From: Namhaeicola litoreus
GTDB taxonomy: Bacteria > Bacteroidota > Bacteroidia > Flavobacteriales > Flavobacteriaceae
Direction: 5' to 3'
NCBI RefSeq assembly: GCF_042679565.1
Contig: NZ_JBHTMY010000004.1
Coordinates: 186,001 to 250,000 of the forward strand
Length of the DNA stretch: 64,000 nucleotides
Shown here piece after piece: positions 52,777 through 62,484 of this stretch; positions within the stretch are counted from its first letter, which is position 1, and every line of letters starts with the position of its first letter. The translations under genes and the position numbers were made by a program. The notes beneath the pieces are model-generated. The model saw nothing but the letters and a program-made list of their open reading frames with translations. It ran no database searches and had not been told where the DNA came from.

Positions 52777-54300
52777 TTATTCATTTATAATTAAACTAGG
52801 CATGCTTAATTGATTATATCTATTCACGGCAAAAATTGCGAAAATGCCATTTTTAAACTCCTTTCGATTAAATAGGAAAGACGCCTCACCGGTTATCCAA
52901 GCTATATTTTTAGGATTGTCATAATTTACATTTTCTCCCTTTTCAAAAAAATAAATCAGAAATCTTATAGCGTCTTTTTCAAGATTTACTTTTTGTTTTT
53001 TAAAGGAAATTTGGTTTGTTCGAGAATTGATTTTATTTATTTGCAGATCGTAAACAGCTTCGGGTATATTATTAGTTTGATTGTTATAGAGTGGAGCAAG
53101 GACGGGTTGAGCATAAAAATTTTGTTTTAAAATTTTATTGATATTCAATGGGTTTTGTAAAAAGGTTTTACCACTAAAATAAGCACTTCCCTTGATATTT
53201 TTCAAAGATTTGTTCAACAATAACTGCTTTTCAATTTCTGTCGGGTTTTTAATTTTCCATGCCTTGTCATTATTCTCTCTATTTAATCTGTACAAACCAT
53301 GACCAATGTAAATTGGTATATCATAATGATTTTGGTTCCACCATCTTGCTACTTTTTCGTAATCTGCTAACTGATTGCCTATATGCCAATAATTTTGAGG
53401 TATTAAATAATCGATCCAACCTTTTTCCATCCAAAGCAGTATATCTGCATAAAGATCATCATAATTGGTTTGTCCAGCTTGGGTATCAGAACCTCTAGGG
53501 TCGATATCTCGATTCCTCCAAACGCCAAACGGACTAATACCAAATTGTACCCATGGTTTAATTGATTTAATGGTATGGCGCAGTTCTTCAATGATGGTAT
53601 TTACATTTTCTCTACGCCAGTCATCACGTTCTGTTTCGCTGTATTTATCGTTGTATTTTTTGAAAGAATAATCGTCATTAAATTTCGTATTTTCAATTTT
53701 ATAGGGATAAAAATAATCGTCAAAATGAATGGCATCTATATCGTATTGTTGGACTACATCTGCAACAATATCATTTGTATAATCTCTAACTTCCGGATTA
53801 CCGGGGTCGAAATATTTATTTTTTCCATAATTGATAAACCACTCAGATTTATTATATGTGAGTGGCAATGGTTTTGATTTCATCTCGGGGTAATTAATAA
53901 TGGCCCGATAAGGATTCAGCCACGCGTGAAACTCCATTCCTCTTTTATGTGTTTCATCAATGGCAAAAGCCAAAGGATCATAATAGGGACTTGGTGATTG
54001 CGCATCATAACCCGTTAACCAAAAAGACCAGGGTTCATATTTTGATTTGTAAAAAGCATCTGCCGATGGTCTGATCTGAAAAATTACTGCATTTAGATTT
54101 AGAGATTTATAGAGGTCTAAAATAGAGATCAACTCTTTTTTTTGATCTTCTGAAGACAGGTTATTTGAGCTCGGCCAATCGATATTTTCTACCGTTGCAA
54201 TCCAAACTCCTCTAAATTCTCTTTGCATTGACTCTTGGCATTTTCCATTTTGAGATAAAAAAAAGACCAGTAAGAAAAATATTATTCCAAATGATTTCAA
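52777..54300 (-). CDS. GH10-like (GHL10/DUF187) family hydrolase, exported
   Basis: A 507-residue exported protein. After a signal peptide, a TIM-barrel of the glycosyl-hydrolase-like 10 family follows: REFRGVWIATVENIDWPSSN, NAVIFQIRPSADAFYKSKYE, GMEFHAWLNPYRAI, AIHFDDYFYPYK and FGISPFGVWRN. A C-terminal Ig-like part closes it. The substrate is probably a polysaccharide or glycan, but unproven. The frame is open back to 54459, inside dnaX. I place the start at TTG 54300, because it gives a compact signal peptide (MKSFGIIFFLLVFFLSQ) 25 nt after the dnaX stop. Another TTG overlapping the dnaX end is possible. Confidence 0.83.
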   Translation of the reverse strand: MKSFGIIFFLLVFFLSQNGKCQESMQREFRGVWIATVENIDWPSSNNLSSEDQKKELISILDLYKSLNLNAVIFQIRPSADAFYKSKYEPWSFWLTGYDAQSPSPYYDPLAFAIDETHKRGMEFHAWLNPYRAIINYPEMKSKPLPLTYNKSEWFINYGKNKYFDPGNPEVRDYTNDIVADVVQQYDIDAIHFDDYFYPYKIENTKFNDDYSFKKYNDKYSETERDDWRRENVNTIIEELRHTIKSIKPWVQFGISPFGVWRNRDIDPRGSDTQAGQTNYDDLYADILLWMEKGWIDYLIPQNYWHIGNQLADYEKVARWWNQNHYDIPIYIGHGLYRLNRENNDKAWKIKNPTEIEKQLLLNKSLKNIKGSAYFSGKTFLQNPLNINKILKQNFYAQPVLAPLYNNQTNNIPEAVYDLQINKINSRTNQISFKKQKVNLEKDAIRFLIYFFEKGENVNYDNPKNIAWITGEASFLFNRKEFKNGIFAIFAVNRYNQLSMPSLIINE

Positions 54301-54325
54301 AGACGAGTATTTTGATGGGGTAGGA

Positions 54326-56104
54326 TTAAATATCAAGTTTAAATTCTTTTCGCAGGTAAGACAAAGCTTTATTCTTTTCTTTGAGATGCTCATATTTTTC
54401 TTGATTGGTATAAGCGATTTTGTTTGTTTCTTCTTCATTGATATGGACCACAAAATCAATACTGTAATTGTTCAATTTTTCTCGAATAAACTGAAGGGCT
54501 TTTGGTTTTACTTTTTCCAATTCTGATTTCATCAAATTATTGGAATAAGTAACATGAATCATTTGTTTAACTAAAACAGGTTTATCTGCATTTAAGATTG
54601 AGGCAAAAATCTTTTCACCATTTTCATGCAAAGAATCAATATATGATTCCCAAATATTAAAAAATTGCTCCTCAGTAAAATCATCTTTGGGCAAAGTTTT
54701 AGATTGCAGCAATCGTTCTCTTTCTTTGCGTTTTTCATTTAAATCGGCTTCCTCTAATTTTTTGCGCTCTATGCTACTCATACTGAGTGCAGATTTCCTG
54801 CTGGTCGCTTTAATCCCTTTTAATACAGGATTAATGATTTTTATTTCTTCTACCTTTTCTGTGACGAGAATTTTTTCTTTGTATTGACTAACTTTTATGT
54901 CAATCGCTGCTTTTGGTTTGGGAATGGGAGGAACTTGCGACTGATTTGGTTCTGAGGTTGGTACATCGAGTCTTTCTTGTACTTCCAAATGGCTGAAGAA
55001 TTGCGCTGGAATTATGAATCGTTCAGACTTTTTTTTTTCTCTATCAAAATTGATAGAGGCGATCTGCATAAGCGCTAATTCAACTAATAAGCGTTGATTT
55101 TTACTAGCTTTATAATTCAGATCACATTGGTTGGCCAAGTCTATCGCTTCCATCAAAAAAGGCACAGTGGCTTTGACGGCTTGCTCTAAGTACTTATTTT
55201 TTGCTCTATCACCAACTTCTAATAAGGCAATTGTTGAAGAATCTTTTGCTACCAAAACATCTCTAAAATGCGAGGCCAAACCGGTTATAAAATGATGACC
55301 ATCAAAACCTTTATCTAAAACTTCATTAAAGGCTAATAAAACCTCAGGAATTTGATTATTTAGGAGTAAATCAGTTATCTTAAAATACACCTCGTAATCT
55401 AATACATTTAGGTTTTCTGTAACCGCTTCTCGTGTAAGATTATTTCCTGAAAAACTAACTACTCTGTCAAAGATAGATAATGCATCTCTTAATGCTCCAT
55501 CCGCTTTTTGAGCAATAATATGTAAAGCATCGTCATCCGCAGTAATATTTTCCTGTTTTGCAATGGTGTGTAAATAATTTTTTATATCGATAACTCCAAT
55601 ACGCTTAAAATCAAATATTTGACAGCGCGATAAAATAGTTGGAATAATTTTGTGCTTTTCTGTAGTTGCCAGAATAAAAATAGTATGAGCCGGAGGTTCT
55701 TCCAAAGTTTTCAAAAAAGCATTAAAGGCACTCTGAGACAGCATATGCACCTCGTCTATAATATAAACTTTGTATTTACCGGTTTGTGGCGGAATTCTAA
55801 CTTGTTCAGTTAAAGATCGAATATCATCTACAGAATTGTTTGAGGCCGCATCTAACTCAAATATGTTGAAGGCAAAATCTTCATCCTCAGGCACCTGATC
55901 CATACTTTCCTGATTGATGCGTTTGGCAAGAATTCTGGCACATGTTGTTTTACCCACACCTCTTGGTCCTGTAAAAAGTAAGGCCTGAGCCAAATGGTTA
56001 TTCTTTATCGCGTTCTCTAAGGTATTGGTAATAGATTGTTGCCCAATGACATCTAAAAATGTTTGGGGTCTGTATTTTCTGGCCGATACGATAAAATGTT
56101 CCAT
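54326..56104 (-). CDS. dnaX: DNA polymerase III subunit gamma/tau
   Basis: Clamp-loader ATPase. It has 592 residues. Walker A is GPRGVGKT (46-53), Walker B is YIIDEVHMLS, the sensor region is FILATTEKHKIIPTILSRCQ, and a C-terminal tau-like region (about 365-592) follows. The four zinc-binding cysteines usually found between Walker A and ELDAASNN are absent (residues 62-80 contain no Cys), as I recall for other flavobacterial DnaX. It lies 25 nt upstream of the hydrolase gene. Confidence 0.96.
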   Translation of the reverse strand: MEHFIVSARKYRPQTFLDVIGQQSITNTLENAIKNNHLAQALLFTGPRGVGKTTCARILAKRINQESMDQVPEDEDFAFNIFELDAASNNSVDDIRSLTEQVRIPPQTGKYKVYIIDEVHMLSQSAFNAFLKTLEEPPAHTIFILATTEKHKIIPTILSRCQIFDFKRIGVIDIKNYLHTIAKQENITADDDALHIIAQKADGALRDALSIFDRVVSFSGNNLTREAVTENLNVLDYEVYFKITDLLLNNQIPEVLLAFNEVLDKGFDGHHFITGLASHFRDVLVAKDSSTIALLEVGDRAKNKYLEQAVKATVPFLMEAIDLANQCDLNYKASKNQRLLVELALMQIASINFDREKKKSERFIIPAQFFSHLEVQERLDVPTSEPNQSQVPPIPKPKAAIDIKVSQYKEKILVTEKVEEIKIINPVLKGIKATSRKSALSMSSIERKKLEEADLNEKRKERERLLQSKTLPKDDFTEEQFFNIWESYIDSLHENGEKIFASILNADKPVLVKQMIHVTYSNNLMKSELEKVKPKALQFIREKLNNYSIDFVVHINEEETNKIAYTNQEKYEHLKEKNKALSYLRKEFKLDI

Positions 56105-56132
56105 GATTGATTTGAGGCGCTAAAATAAAGAA

Positions 56133-57908
56133 TTACGAATAGATTTTATCATATAAATCTTTATACTTTTTTAAGATTTCTGTTCTTTTAGGTTTAAAGG
56201 TGGGGGTGAGCAAATTATTATCTACGGTCCATATATCAGGTGTTAATTCAATTCGTTTAATGGTCTCCCATTTGCCGAATTGCTCATTTCCTTTATCTAC
56301 CTCCTCCATGATCCTTTCTTTTACTTTAGAATTTTGAGCTATTTCTAAAATACTGTTACCTATTTCAATATGATGTCTTTTTGCCCATTCTTTTACAAAT
56401 TCAAAATTGGGTTGTATAAGTGCTGCGGCCATTTTCTGTCCCTCACCAATCACTAAAATTTGTTCAATAAATCGCGATTGTTTCATTTGATTTTCTATGG
56501 GTGCCGGAGCGATATACTTTCCTCCTGAAGTTTTAAATATCTCTTTTTTTCTTCCGGTAATTTTAAGAAATCCATCTGAATCTATTTCACCTTTATCACC
56601 TGTATGGAAAAAATCACCTGTCATTACTTCGGCAGTTTTTTCTGGATCTTTATAATAACCGATCATAACATTAGGTCCTTTCACTAAAATCTCTCCATCT
56701 TCCGCAATTTTTACTTCAACACGGTTGATTAGTTTACCCACTGTTCCGATTCTAAAATTCTCGCCGGTGTATTGATTTACAGAAACAACAGGTGAAGTTT
56801 CTGTTAAGCCATATCCCTCCATTACTTGTAAGTCAGCAGCACAAAAAATTCTGGTTAATCTTGGTTGAAGAGGAGCACTTCCGGAAACCATGGTGTGCAA
56901 TCTTCCTCCAAGAGCTTCTTTCCATTTACTAAAAATCAATTTTCTCGCAAGGTTTAGCTTTTTCTCGTACCACCAACTTTTCTGTGCGTAGGGTTCGTAA
57001 GCCATACCTACGTCAATCGCCCAGAAGAAAATCATTTTTTTAATACCCGGTAAATCAGCCCCTTTTGCAACGATACTATCGTAAATTTTTTCCAATAACC
57101 GTGGAACAACACTCATAAAGTGTGGCTTTACCTCCTTTAAATTATCTGATATTTTTTCTATACTTTCTGCAAAATAAATGGCTAAACTGTTGTGTATGTA
57201 GAGGTAATGGAGCATTCTTTCGAAAATATGGCAGACTGGTAAGAAACTCATCACTACGCCACTTCCTGTTGTAATGGGTAGGCGGGGTGTACTGTCTATC
57301 ACGTTGGTAACAATATTATTGTGAGTCAACATAACTCCTTTTGGTGTACCTGTAGTACCTGAAGTATAAATAATTGTTGCCAAATCTTCTGCCTTTACTT
57401 GGGCTTTTAATTTATCTACCTCTTCTTGCCTTGTAAGATCCTTACCTAAATGAAATATCTCTTTCCAATTTTTTGCATTTTCAACTTGGTCAAAAGTGAA
57501 GATTTCAAGTAGCTTAGGAGAATCTTTTTGAGCCAATTTTGCTTTTTCGTATAATTTTTCATCAGAAAGAAAGCAGAATTTTACTTCGGCATGATTAAAA
57601 ATATATTTGTAATCATTTTCACCAATCGTTGGATAAATGGGAACATTGATAGCGCCCAATTGCATAATTGCCATATCCAGAATATTCCATTCGGTTCTAT
57701 TTGTAGAAGATATTAAGGCTATTTTATCACCTTGTTCTACACCTAAATTTAATAGTCCTCTACTCATTTGATTTACAGAATTCACAAATTCTTGCGAACT
57801 CACCGAAACCCATTTTCCGTCATATTTTGTATTTAAACTATTGGGTATAGGGTTACTTTCTAACTGAAAATATAGAAAGTCAAAAAGTCTTTTTATTTCT
57901 ATTGCCAT
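56133..57908 (-). CDS. Long-chain fatty acid--CoA ligase
   Basis: A 591-residue AMP-forming acyl-CoA synthetase. The P-loop is IIYTSGTTGTPKGVML. Motif II is GYGLTETSPVVSVN, motif III FHTGDKGEIDSDGFLKITGR and the C-terminal Lys motif GGKYIAPAPIENQ. It activates fatty acids for degradation or lipid synthesis. It has a 190-nt divergent gap to pheT and 28 nt to dnaX downstream; no partner beta-oxidation genes are present. Confidence 0.94.
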   Translation of the reverse strand: MAIEIKRLFDFLYFQLESNPIPNSLNTKYDGKWVSVSSQEFVNSVNQMSRGLLNLGVEQGDKIALISSTNRTEWNILDMAIMQLGAINVPIYPTIGENDYKYIFNHAEVKFCFLSDEKLYEKAKLAQKDSPKLLEIFTFDQVENAKNWKEIFHLGKDLTRQEEVDKLKAQVKAEDLATIIYTSGTTGTPKGVMLTHNNIVTNVIDSTPRLPITTGSGVVMSFLPVCHIFERMLHYLYIHNSLAIYFAESIEKISDNLKEVKPHFMSVVPRLLEKIYDSIVAKGADLPGIKKMIFFWAIDVGMAYEPYAQKSWWYEKKLNLARKLIFSKWKEALGGRLHTMVSGSAPLQPRLTRIFCAADLQVMEGYGLTETSPVVSVNQYTGENFRIGTVGKLINRVEVKIAEDGEILVKGPNVMIGYYKDPEKTAEVMTGDFFHTGDKGEIDSDGFLKITGRKKEIFKTSGGKYIAPAPIENQMKQSRFIEQILVIGEGQKMAAALIQPNFEFVKEWAKRHHIEIGNSILEIAQNSKVKERIMEEVDKGNEQFGKWETIKRIELTPDIWTVDNNLLTPTFKPKRTEILKKYKDLYDKIYS

Positions 57909-58013
57909 AAATAAGATATAAGTAGCTAATTAAAATGCTAGATTAAGAAATATCTCCTAAAAATAACGTAAAAAATCTTAAAATCGAAATAAAGCCTACT
58001 TCCTTCAAATGAT

Positions 58014-58021
58014 TATATTTG
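58014..58021 (+). promoter_or_regulatory. Putative -7 box of pheT (TATATTTG)
   Basis: Exact TAnnTTTG match 77 nt before the ATG, implying a leader of about 70 nt, long for this window. No clear hairpin was found in that leader. Confidence 0.4.
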
Positions 58022-58098
58022 CACAACATTAAAAACGATCTATTTTTTAGCGATATTAAAGTCTTTTTTTAGCTAAAATTGAAATATAAAATATATTT

Positions 58099-60531
58099 AT
58101 GAAAATATCATATAACTGGTTGCAACAGTTTTTGAAGATAGATTTGGAAGCAGAGCAAGTTGCTGAGATTTTAACCGATTTAGGTTTGGAAGTTGAAGGA
58201 ATTGAAAAATTTGAATCTGTCAAAGGATCATTAGATGGAATAGTAGTTGGAGAAGTTTTAACATGTGACCAACATCCTAATGCAGACCGATTAAAGGTGA
58301 CAACTGTTGATGTTGGTTTAGACAAACCCTTGTCAATTGTTTGTGGAGCCCCAAACGTGGCGGCAGGACAAAAAGTTCCTGTAGCAATGATTGGCACAAC
58401 TTTATTTAGTGCAGAAGGAGAGCCTTGGGTAATAAAAAAAGGAAAGATAAGAGGGGAAGAGAGCCATGGTATGATTTGCGCAGAAGATGAACTAGGGTTG
58501 GGCAATAGCCATGACGGCATCATGATCTTAGACAAAAAAATAAAAGTTGGGACACCTGCAGCATCTGTTTTCGAAATTTTTAAAGATGAGGTTTTCGAAA
58601 TTGGTTTAACACCTAACAGAGCTGATGCCATGAGTCATATGGGTGTTGCGAGAGATCTGCGCGCAGGACTGATACAGCAATATGATATCAACAAAGAATT
58701 AATTACTCCTTCTGTAGGAGATTTTAATGTTGATGAAAGAACCCATAAAATTAATGTTGAAGTAAGAGATTATAACAAAACACCGCGTTATGCTGGAGTG
58801 ACCTTAGTGAATTTAACTGTTGCTGAATCTCCAGATTGGTTAAAGAATAGATTGCTCTCGATAGGACAGAAACCCATCAACAATGTGGTAGATGTGACCA
58901 ATTTCGTGCTGCATAGTTTGGGACAGCCCCTACATGCATTCGATGCAAAAAAAATTGAAGAAGATAAGATTATTGTAAAATGTTTACCTACTGGTACTAA
59001 GTTCAAAACACTTGATGGGGTTGAAAGAATCTTGGATGAAGAGGATATTATGATTTGTGATGGGGCAAGCAACCCAATGTGTTTAGCCGGAATTTTTGGT
59101 GGCGAAACTTCTGGAGTTACGAATAAAACCACAAGTATTTTCTTAGAATCTGCCTATTTTGACCCGATTAGTATTAGAAAATCAGCTAAAAGGCATGGTT
59201 TAAATACAGATGCATCCTTTCGCTTCGAAAGGGGAATTGATCCTGAAAATGTTGAATATGCATTAAAATTGGCTGCGATTTTAATCAAAAAAGTGGCCGG
59301 TGGGAAAATTGTATCTGATGTTGTAGATATTTATCCAAAAAAGATCCAAGATTTTCAGGTTCATTTATCCTATGAAAAAGCAAACCGTTTAATTGGTGAA
59401 GTAATTCCTTCCGATATCATTAAAAATATATTGGCCTCCTTAGATATTAAAATTAATAACCAGACAGAATCGGGTTTGGGCTTAACTATTCCATCATATA
59501 GGGTTGATGTTCAGCGAGAAGCAGATATAGTTGAGGATATATTGCGCGTATACGGTTATAATAATATTCGTTCTACTACCAAATTAAATACTTCAATTTC
59601 CTATTCAGAAAAACTGAGTAACGAGAAAATAGAGGGAATTATATCTTCTGTTCTAGTAGCCCAAGGTTTTTCAGAAATGATGGCAAACTCATTGACTAAA
59701 GCTGATTATGTGGAAATGATCGACAGCCTAAAAGAGAAGGAAAATGTAAAAATAGTGAATGCTTTGAGCAAGGATCTCGAAGTAATGCGGCAGTCTTTGG
59801 TCTTCGGTAGTCTTGAAGCTGTAGCCTATAATTTAAATCGAAAAAATGCGAATATTAAATTTTTTGAAATAGGAAAATCTTATCATAAGACCTCAAATGG
59901 TTATGAAGAAAAAAAGCATTTAGCACTTACAGTTTCGGGTGAAAGAAACGCCTCCAGCTGGAATTCTATTGATAAACCTACAGATTTTTTCTATTTGAAA
60001 GGGATTTGCCAGGCAATTTTCCAGCGTTTGGGAATTGCAGATTTTGAAGTAATTTCATCTGAAAACGATATTTTTTCTGAAGGTGTAGGTTTTTCTAAAA
60101 ATGGAAAACAGCTTTTAGAATTAGGGCTTCTAAATGAAAAAATGACAAAATATTTTGGTATTAAGCAAGATGTATGGTTCGTGGATTTTTCTTGGGACGT
60201 ATTAATGGCAGAAATAGAATCTGATACTATAAAAGTTGTTGCTTTACCAAAGTACCCTGAAGTGAAAAGAGATTTAGCGCTGCTTTTAGATCAAAAAGTT
60301 CAGTTTAAAGATCTTTATGAAACTGCAATTTCGGTGGAAAGAAATCTCTTGAAAAAAGTCGATCTTTTTGATGTGTATACAGGGGATAAATTACCACAAG
60401 GCAAAAAGTCATATGCACTAAGCTTCGTTTTAAGAGATGATAATAAAACGCTGACAGAAAAGCAAATCGATAAAATTATGGGTAAGCTGCAGCAAAGTTT
60501 TAAAGAGCAATTCGAAGCAGAATTAAGATAA
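58099..60531 (+). CDS. pheT: Phenylalanyl-tRNA synthetase beta subunit
   Basis: 810 residues, the full bacterial length. An N-terminal EMAP-like tRNA-binding domain (about 40-150, VGEVLTCDQHPNADRLKVTT), the B3/B4 editing domain (about 205-400), B5, a catalytic-like domain and a C-terminal ferredoxin-like anticodon-binding domain (about 715-810, PKYPEVKRDLALLL) are all present in order. PheS is not in the window, so the two subunits are encoded apart. pyrD follows 7 nt downstream. Confidence 0.97.
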   Translation: MKISYNWLQQFLKIDLEAEQVAEILTDLGLEVEGIEKFESVKGSLDGIVVGEVLTCDQHPNADRLKVTTVDVGLDKPLSIVCGAPNVAAGQKVPVAMIGTTLFSAEGEPWVIKKGKIRGEESHGMICAEDELGLGNSHDGIMILDKKIKVGTPAASVFEIFKDEVFEIGLTPNRADAMSHMGVARDLRAGLIQQYDINKELITPSVGDFNVDERTHKINVEVRDYNKTPRYAGVTLVNLTVAESPDWLKNRLLSIGQKPINNVVDVTNFVLHSLGQPLHAFDAKKIEEDKIIVKCLPTGTKFKTLDGVERILDEEDIMICDGASNPMCLAGIFGGETSGVTNKTTSIFLESAYFDPISIRKSAKRHGLNTDASFRFERGIDPENVEYALKLAAILIKKVAGGKIVSDVVDIYPKKIQDFQVHLSYEKANRLIGEVIPSDIIKNILASLDIKINNQTESGLGLTIPSYRVDVQREADIVEDILRVYGYNNIRSTTKLNTSISYSEKLSNEKIEGIISSVLVAQGFSEMMANSLTKADYVEMIDSLKEKENVKIVNALSKDLEVMRQSLVFGSLEAVAYNLNRKNANIKFFEIGKSYHKTSNGYEEKKHLALTVSGERNASSWNSIDKPTDFFYLKGICQAIFQRLGIADFEVISSENDIFSEGVGFSKNGKQLLELGLLNEKMTKYFGIKQDVWFVDFSWDVLMAEIESDTIKVVALPKYPEVKRDLALLLDQKVQFKDLYETAISVERNLLKKVDLFDVYTGDKLPQGKKSYALSFVLRDDNKTLTEKQIDKIMGKLQQSFKEQFEAELR

Positions 60532-60538
60532 TTGACGA

Positions 60539-61555
60539 ATGATGTATAAAAGTATTATCAGACCCTTATTATTCAATTTCGATCCGGAAGATATACATCA
60601 TGTTACATTTTCGGCCATTAAAATATTGTATAAATTACCTTTTACTAAATCTTTAGCTCGATCTAAGTTTGTACTCGAAGATCCAAAGTTGTACCGTGAA
60701 GTATTTGGATTAAAGTTTAAAAATCCAGTAGGATTAGCGGCTGGTTTTGATAAGAATGCAGTGCTTTTTGATGAATTTTCTAATTATGGCTTTGGATTTG
60801 TAGAAATAGGAACAGTTACGCCAAAACCTCAACCAGGAAATGAAAAAAAGCGATTATTTCGGTTAAAGAAAGATGAGGCGATTATTAATAGAATGGGTTT
60901 TAATAATGAGGGTGTTGATGCTGTGGTGGAAAGATTAAAACACAGAAAATCTGATATCATTATTGGAGGAAATATTGGTAAAAATAAAGTAACTCCAAAC
61001 GAAAATGCTATAGACGACTATTTGATTTGCTTCGAAAAGCTATTTGATTATGTAGATTATTTTGTTGTAAATGTAAGTTCTCCGAATACACCAAATTTAA
61101 GGGCGTTACAAGATAAAGAACCGCTTACCAAGCTTCTTAAAACCTTGCAGGAAGCAAATTTAAAGAAAAATACAACTAAGCCCATTCTATTAAAGATTGC
61201 ACCTGATTTAACGGATGATCAATTATTAGATATTATTGATATCGTAAAAAGTACTGGTATAGCAGGTGTTATTGCTACAAATACGACAATTTCAAGGGAT
61301 AATTTACAGTCAGACAGTAAGAAAGAGCAAGGGGGGTTAAGCGGTAAACCTTTAGCTAAGAGATCTACAGAGGTAATTCGATTTTTGGCTGAAAAATCAA
61401 ATAAAGCTTTTCCTATTATAGGGGTAGGTGGAATTCACAGTCCCGAAGACGCTTTGGAAAAACTAAAGGCAGGAGCTGATCTTATTCAATTGTACACAGG
61501 ATTTATTTACGAAGGACCGAGTTTGGTAAAGGAAATCAACAATGCTTTAATTTAA
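60539..61555 (+). CDS. pyrD: Quinone-dependent dihydroorotate dehydrogenase
   Basis: A 338-residue class 2 enzyme of the inner membrane face that passes electrons from dihydroorotate to quinone. The N-terminal helix pair (about 1-35) is followed by the FMN barrel with KNPVGLAAGFDKNA, FGFVEIGTVTPKPQPGN, NRMGFNNEG, NVSSPNTPNLR with the catalytic Ser, and VGGIHSPEDALEKL. Two ATGs open the gene. It is co-transcribed with pheT and functionally paired with pyrE. It converges on the transpeptidase-like gene with 13 nt between the stops. Confidence 0.96.
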   Translation: MMYKSIIRPLLFNFDPEDIHHVTFSAIKILYKLPFTKSLARSKFVLEDPKLYREVFGLKFKNPVGLAAGFDKNAVLFDEFSNYGFGFVEIGTVTPKPQPGNEKKRLFRLKKDEAIINRMGFNNEGVDAVVERLKHRKSDIIIGGNIGKNKVTPNENAIDDYLICFEKLFDYVDYFVVNVSSPNTPNLRALQDKEPLTKLLKTLQEANLKKNTTKPILLKIAPDLTDDQLLDIIDIVKSTGIAGVIATNTTISRDNLQSDSKKEQGGLSGKPLAKRSTEVIRFLAEKSNKAFPIIGVGGIHSPEDALEKLKAGADLIQLYTGFIYEGPSLVKEINNALI

Positions 61556-61568
61556 TTTACTAAAATTC

Positions 61569-62318
61569 TTAAACATTCAATTTTCTAAGAAAGGATTCTG
61601 GTGTATTAATAATTTTAGAACCGCTCAAATACGATTTTGTGGGGTGGTAAATAAAAAGGATACTTCCTTCTTTTATTTTTTGAATAATTGGTTTAAACTG
61701 ATCTGGCGGTAAAGAGGGACAACCCAAACTTCTACCTAATCGGCCATTTCTTTTCACAAAAAGCTCACTCACATAATCTGCTGCATGAATCACAATTGCT
61801 CTAGCTCTTGCATTACTATTGCTGTTTTCAAGCCCGTCAAGTCTTAATGAAAGGCCATGTTTACCTGTATATAATTCCGCAGTTTTATAAAAACCCAAAC
61901 TGGTTTGGTAAGAGCCAATTTTATTTGAAAATGCTTTGGCAAATTCAGATCCTGAATTTCTGCCATGAGCCACCATACTTTTATCGACTATCTTTTCATT
62001 TTTAATATCAATCACAAAAAAGCGTGTCTGGTTGGCAGAGGCACTCATATCGACAACCGTCAAATAATTTTCATTTTCAACTTTTTTGTCTTGTAATAAG
62101 AGTAAGTAACCTTTGTAAGCCTTCTCAAATGCATCAAGATTAAGATCTGGATCATTTAATTTTTGATAAAATGAAAGGACCAAATCTTTGATACCCGGTT
62201 TCGAAATTGTAATTAAAGCGATGGCTTTGTCTTGTTTTTTAATTGAAATATTTGAACTTTTAAAAGAAAAAAAACTACTCAAGAGCAGCAGTACGACAAG
62301 AAATTTCACATATTTCAT
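61569..62318 (-). CDS. Murein L,D-transpeptidase catalytic domain protein
   Basis: A 249-residue exported protein. An N-terminal signal or anchor (about 5-18) is followed by a domain with VVDMSASANQTRFFVIDIKN, KMVAHGR-like VAHGRNSG, VIHAADYV and GRLGRSLGCPSLP, where the Cys is the catalytic nucleophile and the preceding His/Gly pattern is that of YkuD-type L,D-transpeptidases. It would make 3-3 cross-links or anchor proteins to the wall. The gene is monocistronic. Confidence 0.9.
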   Translation of the reverse strand: MKYVKFLVVLLLLSSFFSFKSSNISIKKQDKAIALITISKPGIKDLVLSFYQKLNDPDLNLDAFEKAYKGYLLLLQDKKVENENYLTVVDMSASANQTRFFVIDIKNEKIVDKSMVAHGRNSGSEFAKAFSNKIGSYQTSLGFYKTAELYTGKHGLSLRLDGLENSNSNARARAIVIHAADYVSELFVKRNGRLGRSLGCPSLPPDQFKPIIQKIKEGSILFIYHPTKSYLSGSKIINTPESFLRKLNV

Positions 62319-62388
62319 GAAAACATCATTTTTTATTACTTACGTTTTTTAATTGAATATATTGTTGAAGGGGAGGATAATTAGATCA

Positions 62389-62396
62389 CAAAAGTA
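62389..62396 (-). promoter_or_regulatory. Putative -7 box of the L,D-transpeptidase-like gene (TACTTTTG)
   Basis: Minus-strand TACTTTTG, an exact TAnnTTTG match, 71 nt before the ATG, in the otherwise empty 166-nt gap. Confidence 0.35.
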
Positions 62397-62484
62397 TAAA
62401 AAAATGATGACCTAAAGATGTTAAAACTAAAATTATCGTTTGTGAACGACTGATTTTTAGAATTTTAACAATTTATTAATGAAG

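Noticed and set aside
52751..52813. Strong Shine-Dalgarno AAAGGAGGTT followed by ATG and a 14-codon frame on the plus strand
   Set aside because: The frame is tiny and antisense to the end of the GH10-like gene. Shine-Dalgarno use is weak in this phylum, so it is most likely chance.
57909..58098. A PheT attenuation leader peptide in the long 5' leader
   Set aside because: No Phe-codon-rich short frame and no terminator/antiterminator pair could be drawn.
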